Assembly: GCA_963662175.1 (NCBI GenBank)
Contig: OY759216.1
Coordinates: 48,563,087-48,627,086 of the forward strand
Origin: Aradus depressus
Lineage: Eukaryota; Arthropoda; Insecta; Hemiptera; Aradidae
Direction of reading: 5' to 3'
Length of the DNA stretch: 64,000 nucleotides
A program made the position numbers and the translations under genes. The notes under the pieces are model-generated. The model had not been told where the DNA came from. It ran no database searches and saw nothing but the letters and a program-made list of their open reading frames with translations. Positions 52,795-62,667 of the stretch are shown piece by piece (within the stretch, counting starts at the first letter, position 1; each line of letters opens with the position of its first letter).

Positions 52795-55016
52795 GAGAGA
52801 ATAGAGAGGGAACAAAGGGGGCGGTGATAACAAGAGATCGACCCGAAGAGGAGCCACAGACAGGAGGGGTGAGAGACCTCTGGCGGGGCGGGCAACAAGT
52901 GCTGAGGACAGGACAGCAGGATGCCGTGGAACCCACCACAACTCATACTAGAAGAGAGAATAGAGAGGGAACAAAGGGGGCGGTGATAACAAGAGATCGA
53001 CCCGAAGAGGAGCCACAGACAGGAGGGGTGAGAGACCTCTGGCGGAGCGTGCAACAAGTACTGAGGACAGGACAGCAGGATGCCATGGAACCCACAACTC
53101 ATACTAGAAGAGAGAATACAGAGGGAACAAAGGGGGCGGTGATAACTAGAGATCGACCCGAAGAGGAGCTATAGACAGGAGGGGTGAGAGACCTCTGGCG
53201 AGGCGGGCAACAAGTACTGAGGACAGGACAGCAGGATGCCATGGAACCCACAACTCATACTAGAAGAGAGAATACAGAGGGAACAAAGGGGGCGGTGATA
53301 ACTAGAGATCGACCCGAAGAGGAGCTATAGACAGGAGGGGTGAGAGACCTCTGACGGGGCGGGCAACAAGTACTGAGGACAGGACAGCAGGATGCCATGG
53401 AACCACAACTCATACTAGAAGAGAGAATACAGAGGGAACAAAGGGGGCGGTGATAACTAGAGATCGACCCGAAGAGGAGCTATAGACAGGAGGGGTGAGA
53501 GACCTCTGGCGGGGCGGGCAACAAGTACTGAGGACAGGACAGCAGGGTGCCATGGAACCCACCATAATACTAGAAGAGAGAAATACAGAGGGAACAAAGG
53601 GGGCGGTGATAACTAGAGATCGACCCGAAGAGGAGCCACAGACAGGAGGGGTGAGAGACCTCTGACGGGGCGGGCAACAAGTACTGAGGACAGGACAGCA
53701 GGGTGCCATGGAACCCACCATAATACTAGAAGAGAGAAATACAGAGGGAACAAAGGGGGCGGTGATAACTAGAGATCGACCCGAAGAGGAGCCACAGACA
53801 GGAGGGGTGAGAGACCTCTGGCGGGGCGGGCAACAAGTACTGAAGACAGGACAGCAGGGTGCCATGGAACCCACCATAATACTAGAAGAGAGAAATACAG
53901 AGGGAACAAAGGGGGCGGTGATAACTAGAGATCGACCCGAAGAGGAGCCACAGACAGGAGGGGTGAGAGACCTCTGGCGAGGCGGGCAACAAGTACTGAG
54001 GACAGGACAGCAGGATGCCATGGAACCCACAACTCATACTAGAAGAGAGAATACAGAGGGAACAAAGGGGGCGGTGATAACTAGAGATCGACCCGAAGAG
54101 GAGCTATAGACAGGAGGGGTGAGAGACCTCTGACGGGGCGGGCAACAAGTACTGAGGACAGGACAGCAGGATGCCATGGAACCCACAACTCATACTAGAA
54201 GAGAGAATACAGAGGGAACAAAGGGGGCGGTGATAACTAGAGATCGACCCGAAGAGGAGCTATAGACAGGAGGGGTGAGAGACCTCTGGCGGGGCGGGCA
54301 ACAAGTACTGAGGACAGGACAGCAGGGTGCCATGGAACCCACCATAATACTAGAAGAGAGAAATACAGAGGGAACAAAGGGGGCGGTGATAACTAGAGAT
54401 CGACCCGAAGAGGAGCCACAGACAGGAGGGGTGAGAGACCTCTGACGGGGCGGGCAACAAGTACTGAGGACAGGACAGCAGGATGCCGTGGAACCCACAA
54501 CTCATACTAGAAGAGAGAATACAGAGGGAACAAAGGGGGCGGTGATAACTAGAGATCGACCCGAAGAGGAGCCACAGAAAGGAGGGGTGAGAGACCTCTG
54601 GCGGGGCGGGCAACAAGTACTGAGAGGTCAGGACAGGAGGGTGCCATGGAACCCACCACAACTCATACTAGAAGAGAGAATAGAGAGGGAACAAAAGGGG
54701 CGGTGATAACTAGAGATCGACCCGAAGAGGAGCCACAGACAGGAGGGGTGAGAGACCTCTGGTGGGGCGGGCAACAAGTACTGAGGACAGGACAGCAGGA
54801 TGCCATGGAACCCACCACAACTCATACTAGAAGAGAGAATAGAGAGGGAACAAAGGGGGCGGTGATAACTAGAGATCGACCCGAAGAGGAGCCACAGACA
54901 GGAGGGGTGAGAGACCTCTGGCGGGGCGTGCAACAAGTACTGAGAGGACAGGACAGCAGGGTGCCATGGAACCCACCACAACTCATACTAGAAGAGAGAA
55001 TACAGAGGGAACAAAG
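52795..55016 (+). repeat. Tandem array, about 14 units of 156-159 bp
   Basis: The word GATCGACCCGAAGAGGAG recurs at about 52836, 52995, 53151, 53307 and onward to 54870. Unit lengths are mostly 156 or 159, so frames persist from unit to unit. The plus frame reads TRDRPEEEPQTGGVRDLWRG-type units with occasional TAG where GCCACAGAC is replaced by GCTATAGAC. The minus frame is open for up to 206 codons with SCCPVLSTCCPPRQRSLTPP-type units. GC content is clearly higher than in the flanks. Two variant markers (CCACA/CTATA, and CACAACTCATAC/CACCATAATAC) recur in blocks, showing duplication of several units at once. Whether it is translated is unknown, and I treat the frames as products of the period. 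Confidence 0.95.
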
Positions 55017-55547
55017 AACCCCCTCCCTCTTCTTCTTAACGAGTACCAATTTAACAACTGCAGTTGATAAGTCCACCCTTGTGAAATAATAAAACAAATT
55101 TTGAATACCAATAATAAAATCTGTTAAATTGGAGTTTTTGAACATCAGATAAGTTAAAAAGAATTATTGTCTAATTTTCAAAGTATAAATGTTATAGAAT
55201 GGCCAACTTCAGCCATTTATCATCCAAACTTGGTGTGAGAACAGCTCAATTAGAGTGGGAAGAAGCCAACCAGGCCACTTGAAGAGGCATAATGACAATG
55301 GTTCTGTGAGCCCCTGGCACCGCTCTGGCCACACTCCAAATAAGGATTACCGGATAATTATCCGATAATTATTCACCTAATGAAGCCGCATCGCGACAAC
55401 TTCACTCATGAATAATGCTCAACTCTACCCAGTAGTACTTGGTCATACCTCTATTTACATAATCTGGCACGACAGTACATCAGGTTCGTAGAGAGGGTTG
55501 CTAAAAGTAAAAGTTTAATGGAGAAAAACTCACTATGAAGTCAACAT
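55017..55547. other. Unassigned stretch right of the tandem array
   Basis: Includes GGATAATTATCCGATAATTA (about 55350), a small dyad, and moderately GC-rich DNA without a credible frame. Confidence 0.3.
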
Positions 55548-55660
55548 AATAATAAACCTTGAGCACGCCGTCCTATAGGGATGTTAAGCTATGGTCCCAA
55601 GCATGTACAATAGGTACTCCTTAAAAGAACCCCACACTAAGGGCCAAACTTGTATAGGCA
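55548..55660 (+). mobile_element. tRNA-derived SINE (family S), fragment
   Basis: CTTGAGCACGCCGTCC, GTTAAGCTATGGTCCC and CCCACACTAAGGGCC. The tail is missing. It is followed directly by the next copy. Confidence 0.75.
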
Positions 55661-55662
55661 GA

Positions 55663-55875
55663 GAGGGCGCTGGTAGCTCAGAAGCAGTTAAAGATGGCGG
55701 ATTTAAAACCCGGTCGAGATCCTTAGATATTTTATCTGGGAGGTTAAATCATTGAGCACCCCGAGAGCAATAAATGACGGTGCCGAGACCCTACGATGTC
55801 ATTTATTCGTTAAAGACTTCTACATCCTAATTAAACTTAGATAGACCAAATTTAGGACTCCACAGTGGAGCTAAC
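55663..55875 (+). mobile_element. tRNA-derived SINE (family S), second of two in tandem
   Basis: The head GGGCGCTGGTAGCTCAG keeps the A box. The B box is decayed (GGATTTAAAACCC). Then TTTTATCTGGGAGGTTAAAT, GAGACCCTACGATGTCAT and GACTCCACAGTGGAG. It is cut before the stem-loop. Confidence 0.8.
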
Positions 55876-56231
55876 AGGAAAGAGATAAGAGCATTGGATG
55901 CTTACGACCCCAAGTATCACCCCACCCCACTCAGTTTATAACTAAACCAGACAACGGTGTAATACCAGAATATTATTGTGGATCAGACAATATTTTTAAA
56001 ATATGTTTCTTTTAAATATTACAAGTTTCCATTTTCTATCCTTTTCTTTTCCATTCCATTTTCATCTTGTATTATTATTATTTTTTTTTTTTGGAGAAGT
56101 GAGTATACTGAGAATAAAATTCGGCCACAACTTCTTATTGTTTTCGGTCTGCTTGATTCATGCCGAAAAATTGGTTATTAAAAAAAAAAAAATTCTCATC
56201 TCTCTAATCCAAAAATAAAAAATAATTATAG
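55876..56231. other. Unassigned stretch
   Basis: T-rich DNA; overlapping frames at 55978-56218 are hydrophobic by composition. No gene. Confidence 0.3.
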
Positions 56232-56573
56232 TCTTTATGGTGTTTTAAATACACTTATGAAATTTTGTGTCGATACATTCATTACAACGGCAGTTATTAA
56301 AATTTTTATGTTAAATCTCTCCCCTAATCCCCCCCTTCCTTTTGGCCGATTTGGCTGAAAATTGATAGGTGTTTGTCCTTATGGGGTTCTGGTTACACAC
56401 ATAAAATTTCGTGTTGTTATATTCATTCCATTGGGAGTTATCGTGTACACACACACACGACATTTTTTTTTTTAAATTGGAATCGGTTGGAAAACATGAA
56501 ATTCCGTTAAAAATGTTGCATCGGATTATTGCCCGATTACATAACTTCCCCTATACAGCTGGGGAAGTAAAAT
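56232..56573 (+). repeat. Family A element, 3' half with intact terminus
   Basis: TTACAACGGCAGTTATTAAAA, TGGCCGATTTGGCTGAAAAT, CCATTGGGAGTTATCGTG, and the 3' end ACATAACTTCCCCTATACAGC-TGGGGAAGTAAAATAAA with perfect ACTTCCCC/GGGGAAGT arms. Confidence 0.9.
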
Positions 56574-56931
56574 AAATGTCAAAATTCAGCCACTGAAAAA
56601 ACCGCCTAAGGCAATGAATATGCAATGAAATAAATAACGGAAAATTAAGGAGAAGTGTTGTAAGATCCCTAACGACCGATTTGTGCAGTAATAGGGCCAA
56701 AGAGCTGTGAATAAAAGAAAGGATAGTCTTCTTTCCAAATTAAACGAACGGGAGCTGTCTCATTGAATATTGAAGAATTGTTCCGCTCTCAGGGAAATTG
56801 TTAGGGATAACAGGCTCCACAGGGGAAGAATATTTATCCCTCTTCAAGAAGACTTTCTTATAAGGATGTATCCTTCCCAATACCCATTATAGATGAGAAT
56901 AATCTAAGAAAAGGAGAAAAGAGAAAGTAGA

Positions 56932-57094
56932 TGATTCACCGGCAATGTACATCCCCAGCACGAATTAATCAATCGATTTTTTTTCGATAATTAAAATCAA
57001 TTTGGGATATAACTCAATATTTGACTTACATAGTGGCTACTGAATCCTCATGCTAAATTTTGGGTTGATATGTTCATTACATCGGCAATTACAG
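56932..57094 (+). repeat. Family A fragment, 5' end
   Basis: TGATTCACCGGCAATGTACA, TCCCCAGCACGAATTAATCA and TTACATCGGCAATTACAG. It stops at the first module. A C20 tract follows at 57218-57237 in unassigned DNA. Confidence 0.85.
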
Positions 57095-57318
57095 TGGTAT
57101 GCAAAAAAAAAATATGTTCGAGCCCTGACACCATTCCTGCTGATTCTTATGTAAAATAACCTGCTGAATCCGAATATGACCTCGTTTTCCCTCATCACCG
57201 ACTGTTTTCGAGGGAGGCCCCCCCCCCCCCCCCCCCCTCACCTATTTGTATCACTGTTCGATAATTTGATGGCCATGAATTTGATTTGGAGGGGTGAAAA
57301 GATTTTAGCTGTAAATAA

Positions 57319-57842
57319 TCATATATATAAAGCTGAAAATGTCTGTGCGTTGTACCGCTATAACTCACGAACGGCTTGATGGATTTGATTAATTTTTTTT
57401 TTAATTTGTTCGTCATCGTCTGTGGAAGGTTATAGGCGTATTAGTACCTCAATATCTGGTCCATCCCAGCATTCACCCACGCAATCTTTGTAACTCAAAA
57501 ACCACTGCAATGATTAATGAGGAATCTTTTTGAATAGATAAGTTTTATCTACCGGAAGGTTAAGGTCTATTTTTTAATCAACCTCTGGTCCATCCCAGCA
57601 TCCACTCATGCAATCTTTGTAACTCGAAAACCATTGCAACGATTAATGAGAAATCTTTTTGAATAAATTAGTTTTAGCTCCAAAGCTAGCGTTACTACAG
57701 TTGAAGGACTATAAGCCTTATTCCGTATGAATAATTGAAAATTATAACATCATGAATGTACTGTCGAGGAACTGAATAGCCTTATAGGAGATATTGGGAG
57801 AAAAGTCTAAGTTCCCCGGGCAATGACGGGTATTACTGCTAG
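57319..57842 (+). mobile_element. Helitron-type non-autonomous element, 524 bp
   Basis: Starts TCATATATATAAAGCTGAAA after an A and ends with a CCCCGGGCAATGACGGGTAT hairpin region, then CTAG followed by T. This is the 5'-TC ... hairpin ... CTRR-3' signature inserted between A and T. The inside has a direct duplication of about 129 bp (CTGGTCCATCCCAGCAT at 57456 and 57585, with TTTGTAACTC-AAAACCA). No Rep/helicase sequence. Related elements with this GGGCAA-GCCGGGTA..CTAGT ending are widespread in invertebrates. Confidence 0.85.
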
Positions 57843-57863
57843 TAATAAATAAATAAGATAAGT

Positions 57864-58260
57864 ACCTTCATTTGGTTCTTGCTTTCCTTTTGTACCCTGA
57901 GCTAGAAGTTTCTCGTACCAAAAACCAGCAGTACTCCGCCAACATGCTCGCATTCCACTTCCCTGAAAATCTCCTCTCGAACCTATTGATCTCTTGATGG
58001 AACCGTTGCCCGTGTTCATCCGGCTGCCCCTAAATTTTCAAGGAAGAAGTCCAGGTGGGAGGGAAGGAAATGAACTTTAAGAGACATGTTACAACCCCAT
58101 GGCCTTGTACGCTCACATGAGCCACGTAATCATCACTTTTCTTGTTACCCAAACAATTCTCACACATGTTTTGGAATGCAAGCCAAGCTCGTTTTTCTTT
58201 TCGATTCAGGTGTTCAATAAACGTCGAATCTCGGAAACGTTGTCTAATCTGGGGGCCCAC
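57864..58260 (-). pseudogene. Decayed GCNMSLK / DEHG-type protein fragment
   Basis: On the minus strand three blocks follow one another with frame changes. The first is FIEHLNRKEKRAWLAFQNMC then ENCLGNKKSDDYV. The second is GCNMSLKVHFLPSHLDFFLE, then NLGA. After a one-base shift near 58022 comes DEHGQRFHQEINRFERRFSG, then KWNASMLAEYCWFLVRE and a stop after KRKARTK. The order and motifs match a conserved domain of unknown function that I know from many arthropod genomes, usually in multicopy and possibly transposon-linked genes. Two frameshifts make this copy nonfunctional. The N-terminal part was not found. Confidence 0.85.
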
Positions 58261-58297
58261 AAAAACTCCTTCCTTGATTTTAGCCTCACTATGACAT

Positions 58298-58465
58298 AAT
58301 TATTAAGGTATTTGAGCCGAGCCCTTCTTCTCAGAACTCCTACCCCTTCAACCCCCTCCCCTGATTTCAATGGAAAATTAATAGGTGCCATATAAATACG
58401 AGTATGTATAAAAAATATAAAATTTCATGTCAAAAAATTCATTGCATTGGCAATTATTGTGTGAC
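58298..58465 (+). repeat. Family A fragment
   Basis: CATAATTATTAAGGTATTTG, CCCCTGATTTCAATGG, AAAATTAATAGGTGCCAT and GTCAAAAAATTCATTGCATT. It meets the next copy head to head. Confidence 0.75.
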
Positions 58466-58469
58466 TTTG

Positions 58470-59480
58470 AACAAGACAACCCCTGAATGAATGTATCCAC
58501 ACAATATATCAAATGTGTAACCAGAATCCCATAAGAACGACACATATTCACCATTCAGCAAAAACGGAAGAGGAGAATGGGGGCAGGGCTTAACTCTAAT
58601 AACTGCCGATGTAATAAACATCTATGGTTACAGGGAATAAGTTGTTAAGTCGAAAAATGGCCAAAATGAGGTAAGTGTACAGTGATCTGCGCACTATGAG
58701 GAAGTTGGGAGCTCACGACTGTAATACTTTCGAAATTATAAAGATGTGGGTTTCTTGGTATCTCGTAAAATTGTGTATGTTCTCGGTTAAATCAACTTAA
58801 TCTACTTCTTTGAGGAATCATCCATGAGATAACTGCATTTAAGCTTTTATTCACTACGGCAGACTATTCCAAGTGAAGAGGGCGTTTTCGGTTAAATCAA
58901 CTTCAGAGAAGCATCATTCACAGTATTTCAAAATGTATGGTAAATAATTAGGGTAATTAAGGGAAAATCCAAAAAAGGATTAACAATATTCATTTTCATT
59001 CACTCCTATAGATTTAGAAGGTATATGATTAATAATGATGCAAACATAATTTATTTATTCCAAAAACTGGATTTACACGATTAATGCAAAAGTAAAAAAG
59101 TGCTGCCCTGAAAAGTTACGAATTTAGACTTATAAATTTATTCCCTATAACCAGAGATATATTGACACACAATATCATATATAGATTCAAAATAATTGTT
59201 GATATAACGAACGTATCGACACGATATTCAGTATAGTAAATTCAAAACCTCATAAGGATGACACCTATCAATTTTCAGCGAAATCAACGGAAGAGAAGGA
59301 GATAATCAGAGGAGGAAAATGAACTTAAAACCTAAATAACTGCCAATTTAAAGAATGATGATTTACAAGTCCTTGTGCTAGTCAACTATTGATTTTTAGC
59401 CGTAATGATCGATTGGTTTTAGGAGAAGAGCATCAACTTAACTGAATAATTGGCGTTGGGGAAGTACCAACGCCTTTTTA
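58470..59480 (-). repeat. Family A element split by a 537-bp MITE
   Basis: The 58470-58620 part has CCAGAATCCCATAAGAACGA and AATAACTGCCGATGTAATAA. The 59158-59480 part has ATATTGACACACAATATC, ACCTATCAATTTTCAGCG and the decayed 5' end GGCGTTGGGGAAGTACCAAC. Together they make one long copy. Confidence 0.85.
58621..59157. mobile_element. 537-bp MITE with GGTTACAGGGAATAA ends
   Basis: The left end TCTATGGTTACAGGGAATAA and the right end in reverse TCTCTGGTTATAGGGAATAA form inverted repeats of about 28 bp, extended by TTAAGTC/TATAAGTC. It interrupts a family A element. Inside, TCTCGGTTAAATCAACTT and TTTCGGTTAAATCAACTT form a direct repeat about 100 bp apart. No coding capacity. The target duplication is unclear (possibly TA). 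Confidence 0.75.
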
Positions 59481-59759
59481 TGTTGTTCCATACGTCGCGA
59501 CGTAGTCGTTGACGATGCGTCGTTGTGGATTATCTAAATGAAACCGTCTGGAGTGGAATCCTTTTATTATCTGTCATTTAATTACGTTTTTTTTAATGAA
59601 CAAAGCTTTCATGATACTGTCCAGCTAATACCGCAAGATATAAAACGGGACTTCATTTGATTAAGCGCAAATGAACAGCACTTATTTAATATAGTAATAT
59701 AAGCTCAGTGTAATGTCGTTAAAAACTTTGCTCTTCCGTTTGAAGCACCATTAACCCTA
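59481..59759. other. Unassigned stretch with a CpG-rich palindrome
   Basis: TACGTCGCGACGTA at about 59490 is a perfect 14-bp palindrome followed by GTCGTTGACGATGCGTCG, unusual in this AT-rich DNA. No gene recognised. Confidence 0.35.
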
Positions 59760-59895
59760 GTTAGTTATTACTCATGCCCGGGCTTTACGAGATTGCCTAC
59801 TAGCAGGGAGCTCTTTCGTCCCTATAGTTGACGTGGCTATGGATCATTGAGTACCGTCCCATCCGTAGGACATCGTGTTCACAATTTTTTTTTAA
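59760..59895 (-). mobile_element. tRNA-derived SINE (family S), internally deleted
   Basis: In reverse: ACTCATGCCCGGGCTTTACG, ATTGCCTACTAGCAGGG and GAGTACCGTCCCATCCG. It ends near CATCGTGTTCACAATTTT. The head is missing. Confidence 0.8.
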
Positions 59896-60014
59896 ATTCA
59901 AAACTCGAATACTTTTATCCTTTCAAATTGCACATTGCAATTGTGCTATAATCCTACCTCCATGCGGAAAAATGATTCCCCACTGCCCTAAGATTTTTTT
60001 TTTTTCGCATAGAA

Positions 60015-60873
60015 AATGTTTGTTAATGAGTATGTTCAACCACCCAAAAATTTAGGGGATAGGACATAGGTAGGTAGTACCATAATGTTTGTTAGTATGT
60101 ATAACCACCCAAAAATTTAGGGGATAGGACATAGGTAGGTAGTACCATAATATTTGTTAGTATGTATAACCACCCAAAAATTTAGGGGATAGGACATAGG
60201 TAGGTAGTACCATAATGTTTGTTAGTATGTATAACCACCCAAAAATTTAGGGGATAGGACATAAGTAGGTAGTACCATAATGTTTGTTAGTATGTATAAC
60301 CACCCAAAAATTTAGGGGATAGGACATAGGTAGGTAGTACCATAATGTTTGTTAGTATGTATAACCACCCAAAAATTTAGGGGATAGGACATAGGTAGGT
60401 AGTACCATAATGTTTGTTAGTATGTATAACCACCCAAAAATTTAGGGGATAGGACATAGGTAGGTAGTACCATAATGTTTGTTAGTATGTATAACCACCC
60501 AAAAATTTAGGGGATAGGACATAGGTAGGTAGTACCATAATGTTTGTTAGTATGTATAACCACCCAAAAATTTAGGGGATAGGACATAGGTAGGTAGTAC
60601 CATAATGTTTGTTAGTATGTATAACCACCCAAAAATTTAGGGGATAGGACATAGGTAGGTAGTACCATAATGTTTGTTAGTATGTATAACCACCCAAAAA
60701 TTTAGGGGATAGGACATAGGTAGGTAGTACCATAATATTTGTTAGTATGTATAACCACCCAAAAATTTAGGGGATAGGACATAGGTAGGTAGTACCATAA
60801 TGTTTGTTAGTATGTATAACCACCCAAAAATTTAGGGGATAAGACATAGCTAGGTAGTACCATCATTTGTCGT
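60015..60873 (+). repeat. 65-bp satellite-like tandem array, about 13 units
   Basis: CACCCAAAAATTTAGGGGAT recurs exactly every 65 bp from 60041 to 60821. Units are nearly identical, with single changes such as GTTTG/ATTTG and AGG/AAG. The first unit is the most diverged (TAATGAGTATGTTCAAC) and the last is eroded (AAGACATAGC). No coding capacity. The high identity implies recent expansion or ongoing homogenisation. Confidence 0.98.
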
Positions 60874-62344
60874 ACTCCCTTATTGAGACCTTGGATTAAA
60901 TTTTAAATACTTTGTGAAATATAATCAGAATTGAGCCAGCAGAACGCTAAATCCCAGAATAATCAGCGCAAAGCCTTCTATAATTCTCTCCCTTTACATA
61001 AATTATCAGGCCTCCTTCCTCCCACTAATACACTCGGCATTTCGTGAAAGTTATAATTAAGACATTTCAACTGCAGATATTTCTATTTAATAACATTTTT
61101 TTTAGTTTGAGATTGGCTTCGGGATGAATTTAGTTGTCGGTCTATGTTGTAGGTTATTCGATCAGATTCTAATAAAATAGGAAACTGTACTAACTAGGGT
61201 TCATAGAACCAAGGTGACTTTTTGATGGGGAGAATTTCTGTGTGGATGTGGGAGGGGGGAATACAAACATCCCTTCAGGAGCTAACGAAATAACTGAAGC
61301 GAAAAAGCGCTCTTAGTTGAAGCTCACACACAAATAAATGTAGTAACAGTATAGAAATTATTATATTTTGATTTTGAAATTTATGTAGTATATTTACCAA
61401 AAATGTTCGCCCACGAAACCCTTCAGTGCGTGATCCGACCCCCTCTGCTCTGTTTTCATTTCCATTTTTACAAAAACGTAGCATAAATATTTTCCTGGTT
61501 TGACTTAATTAGAAATTTCTTGCGACATCTCATATATTAGCTGTCGTTGGATCACCGAACAGTACTAGGTAAATCTGCATGCAAAATATGACAGTTCAAT
61601 GGGTTGAGGAGTGTGAGCTGGCTGGAGTGTGAAGACTGGACGGAGCATCAACAAACAGGTAAAGAAATGACATCACTTTTTGTCTAAGAAACCCTAGAAA
61701 GTGCTGATATTACTTACAAATGAAAGAGTGAATTCTTTTAAATACTAGTCGATTCATTGATCAGTGAACTCTCGAATATAACGGAGAATCCTCATGTTTG
61801 AAAGTAGTGCATTGGTAATTGAAAGCTTCAGTATTCAACTGTTTTGTCGATATGATTTTAAATGGGAATATCTAACAGCTAATCATGTCTAAATAAAGCG
61901 AGAGAAAAATGTTAAGTAATTGCTAAAAGAGAAAATAAAACTAATACAAAAAAAAAGAAATAGATAAATGCAAAATGTACCTACTTGAGGAAGATAACTA
62001 ATAAATAGAACAAAAAAAATTCTTAACCTTATTTAAAAAGTAATATTATAAATTACATATGTAATGTGGCTATTACAAGACTTTCTTATAGCAACGACGC
62101 TTACAGAACACTTTCTCCCCCTCCACCTAATCAAAATCATTTCATAGTGGCTTACTGAGTACACGAAAGTAATGAGTAGGCGTCAGCGGTATTTTTTTGT
62201 TCCTTTGTACAGCGTAATTCTCAGAGTGACAGAGGGAGAGAGAGAGAGTGCAATCAGTGAGCGTGTTTGGTATAAGAAAGTCCTGCAATGTCCATATTTT
62301 ATTTTTTTTGTAATTTTTTTATAATTTTTCATAAAAACTACCAA
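60874..62344. other. Unassigned unique-looking stretch
   Basis: No repeat landmark and no credible frame over about 1.5 kb. A short (GA)n run lies near 62229-62244. This is one of the longest stretches in the window without a recognised mobile element. Confidence 0.35.
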
Positions 62345-62580
62345 TAATGAAACCATATTTTAAAGTTGCTATTAATTACGATTTAAAAATTACTTATATT
62401 CCTTATAGAGTTTATATTCTTCGGGGCACTATAACTTATTGATCCTATCTCAAATTTGAGGATTTATCAGCGACTGGAAATTGTATAAGGATAATTTTTT
62501 GTAATAATTAATTTTTCGATAGGACTAACTGTTTTCGGGTAAATCGAGGAAACGTCTAAAATAACGTGTTTTTCGATTTG
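62345..62580 (+). repeat. Repeat family D, copy 2
   Basis: Matches 12310-12610 in order: ATTACGATTTAAAAATTAC, TATTCTTCGGGGCAC, CTATCTCAAATTTGAGG, TTTTTCGATAGGACTAACTG and GGTAAATCGAGGAAACGTC. The 0.5-kb zone to its right leads into a SINE. Confidence 0.65.
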
Positions 62581-62667
62581 CACTGAATTCCAATCTAAGA
62601 AATATTTTTACATTGTAAAATGTATAATTGAGAGAAATTTAATTTTCTATTTGTTTGAAGAAAAACC

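Noticed and set aside
53410..54030. 206-codon Cys/Pro-rich minus-strand frame as a gene
   Set aside because: It is a by-product of the tandem period. There is no start context, splice signal or unique sequence, and a competing frame on the other strand is also open.
52795..60873. CRISPR array or centromeric satellite
   Set aside because: Units are contiguous without spacers, so this is not CRISPR. Array lengths of 0.9 and 2.2 kb are too short to argue for centromeric DNA.
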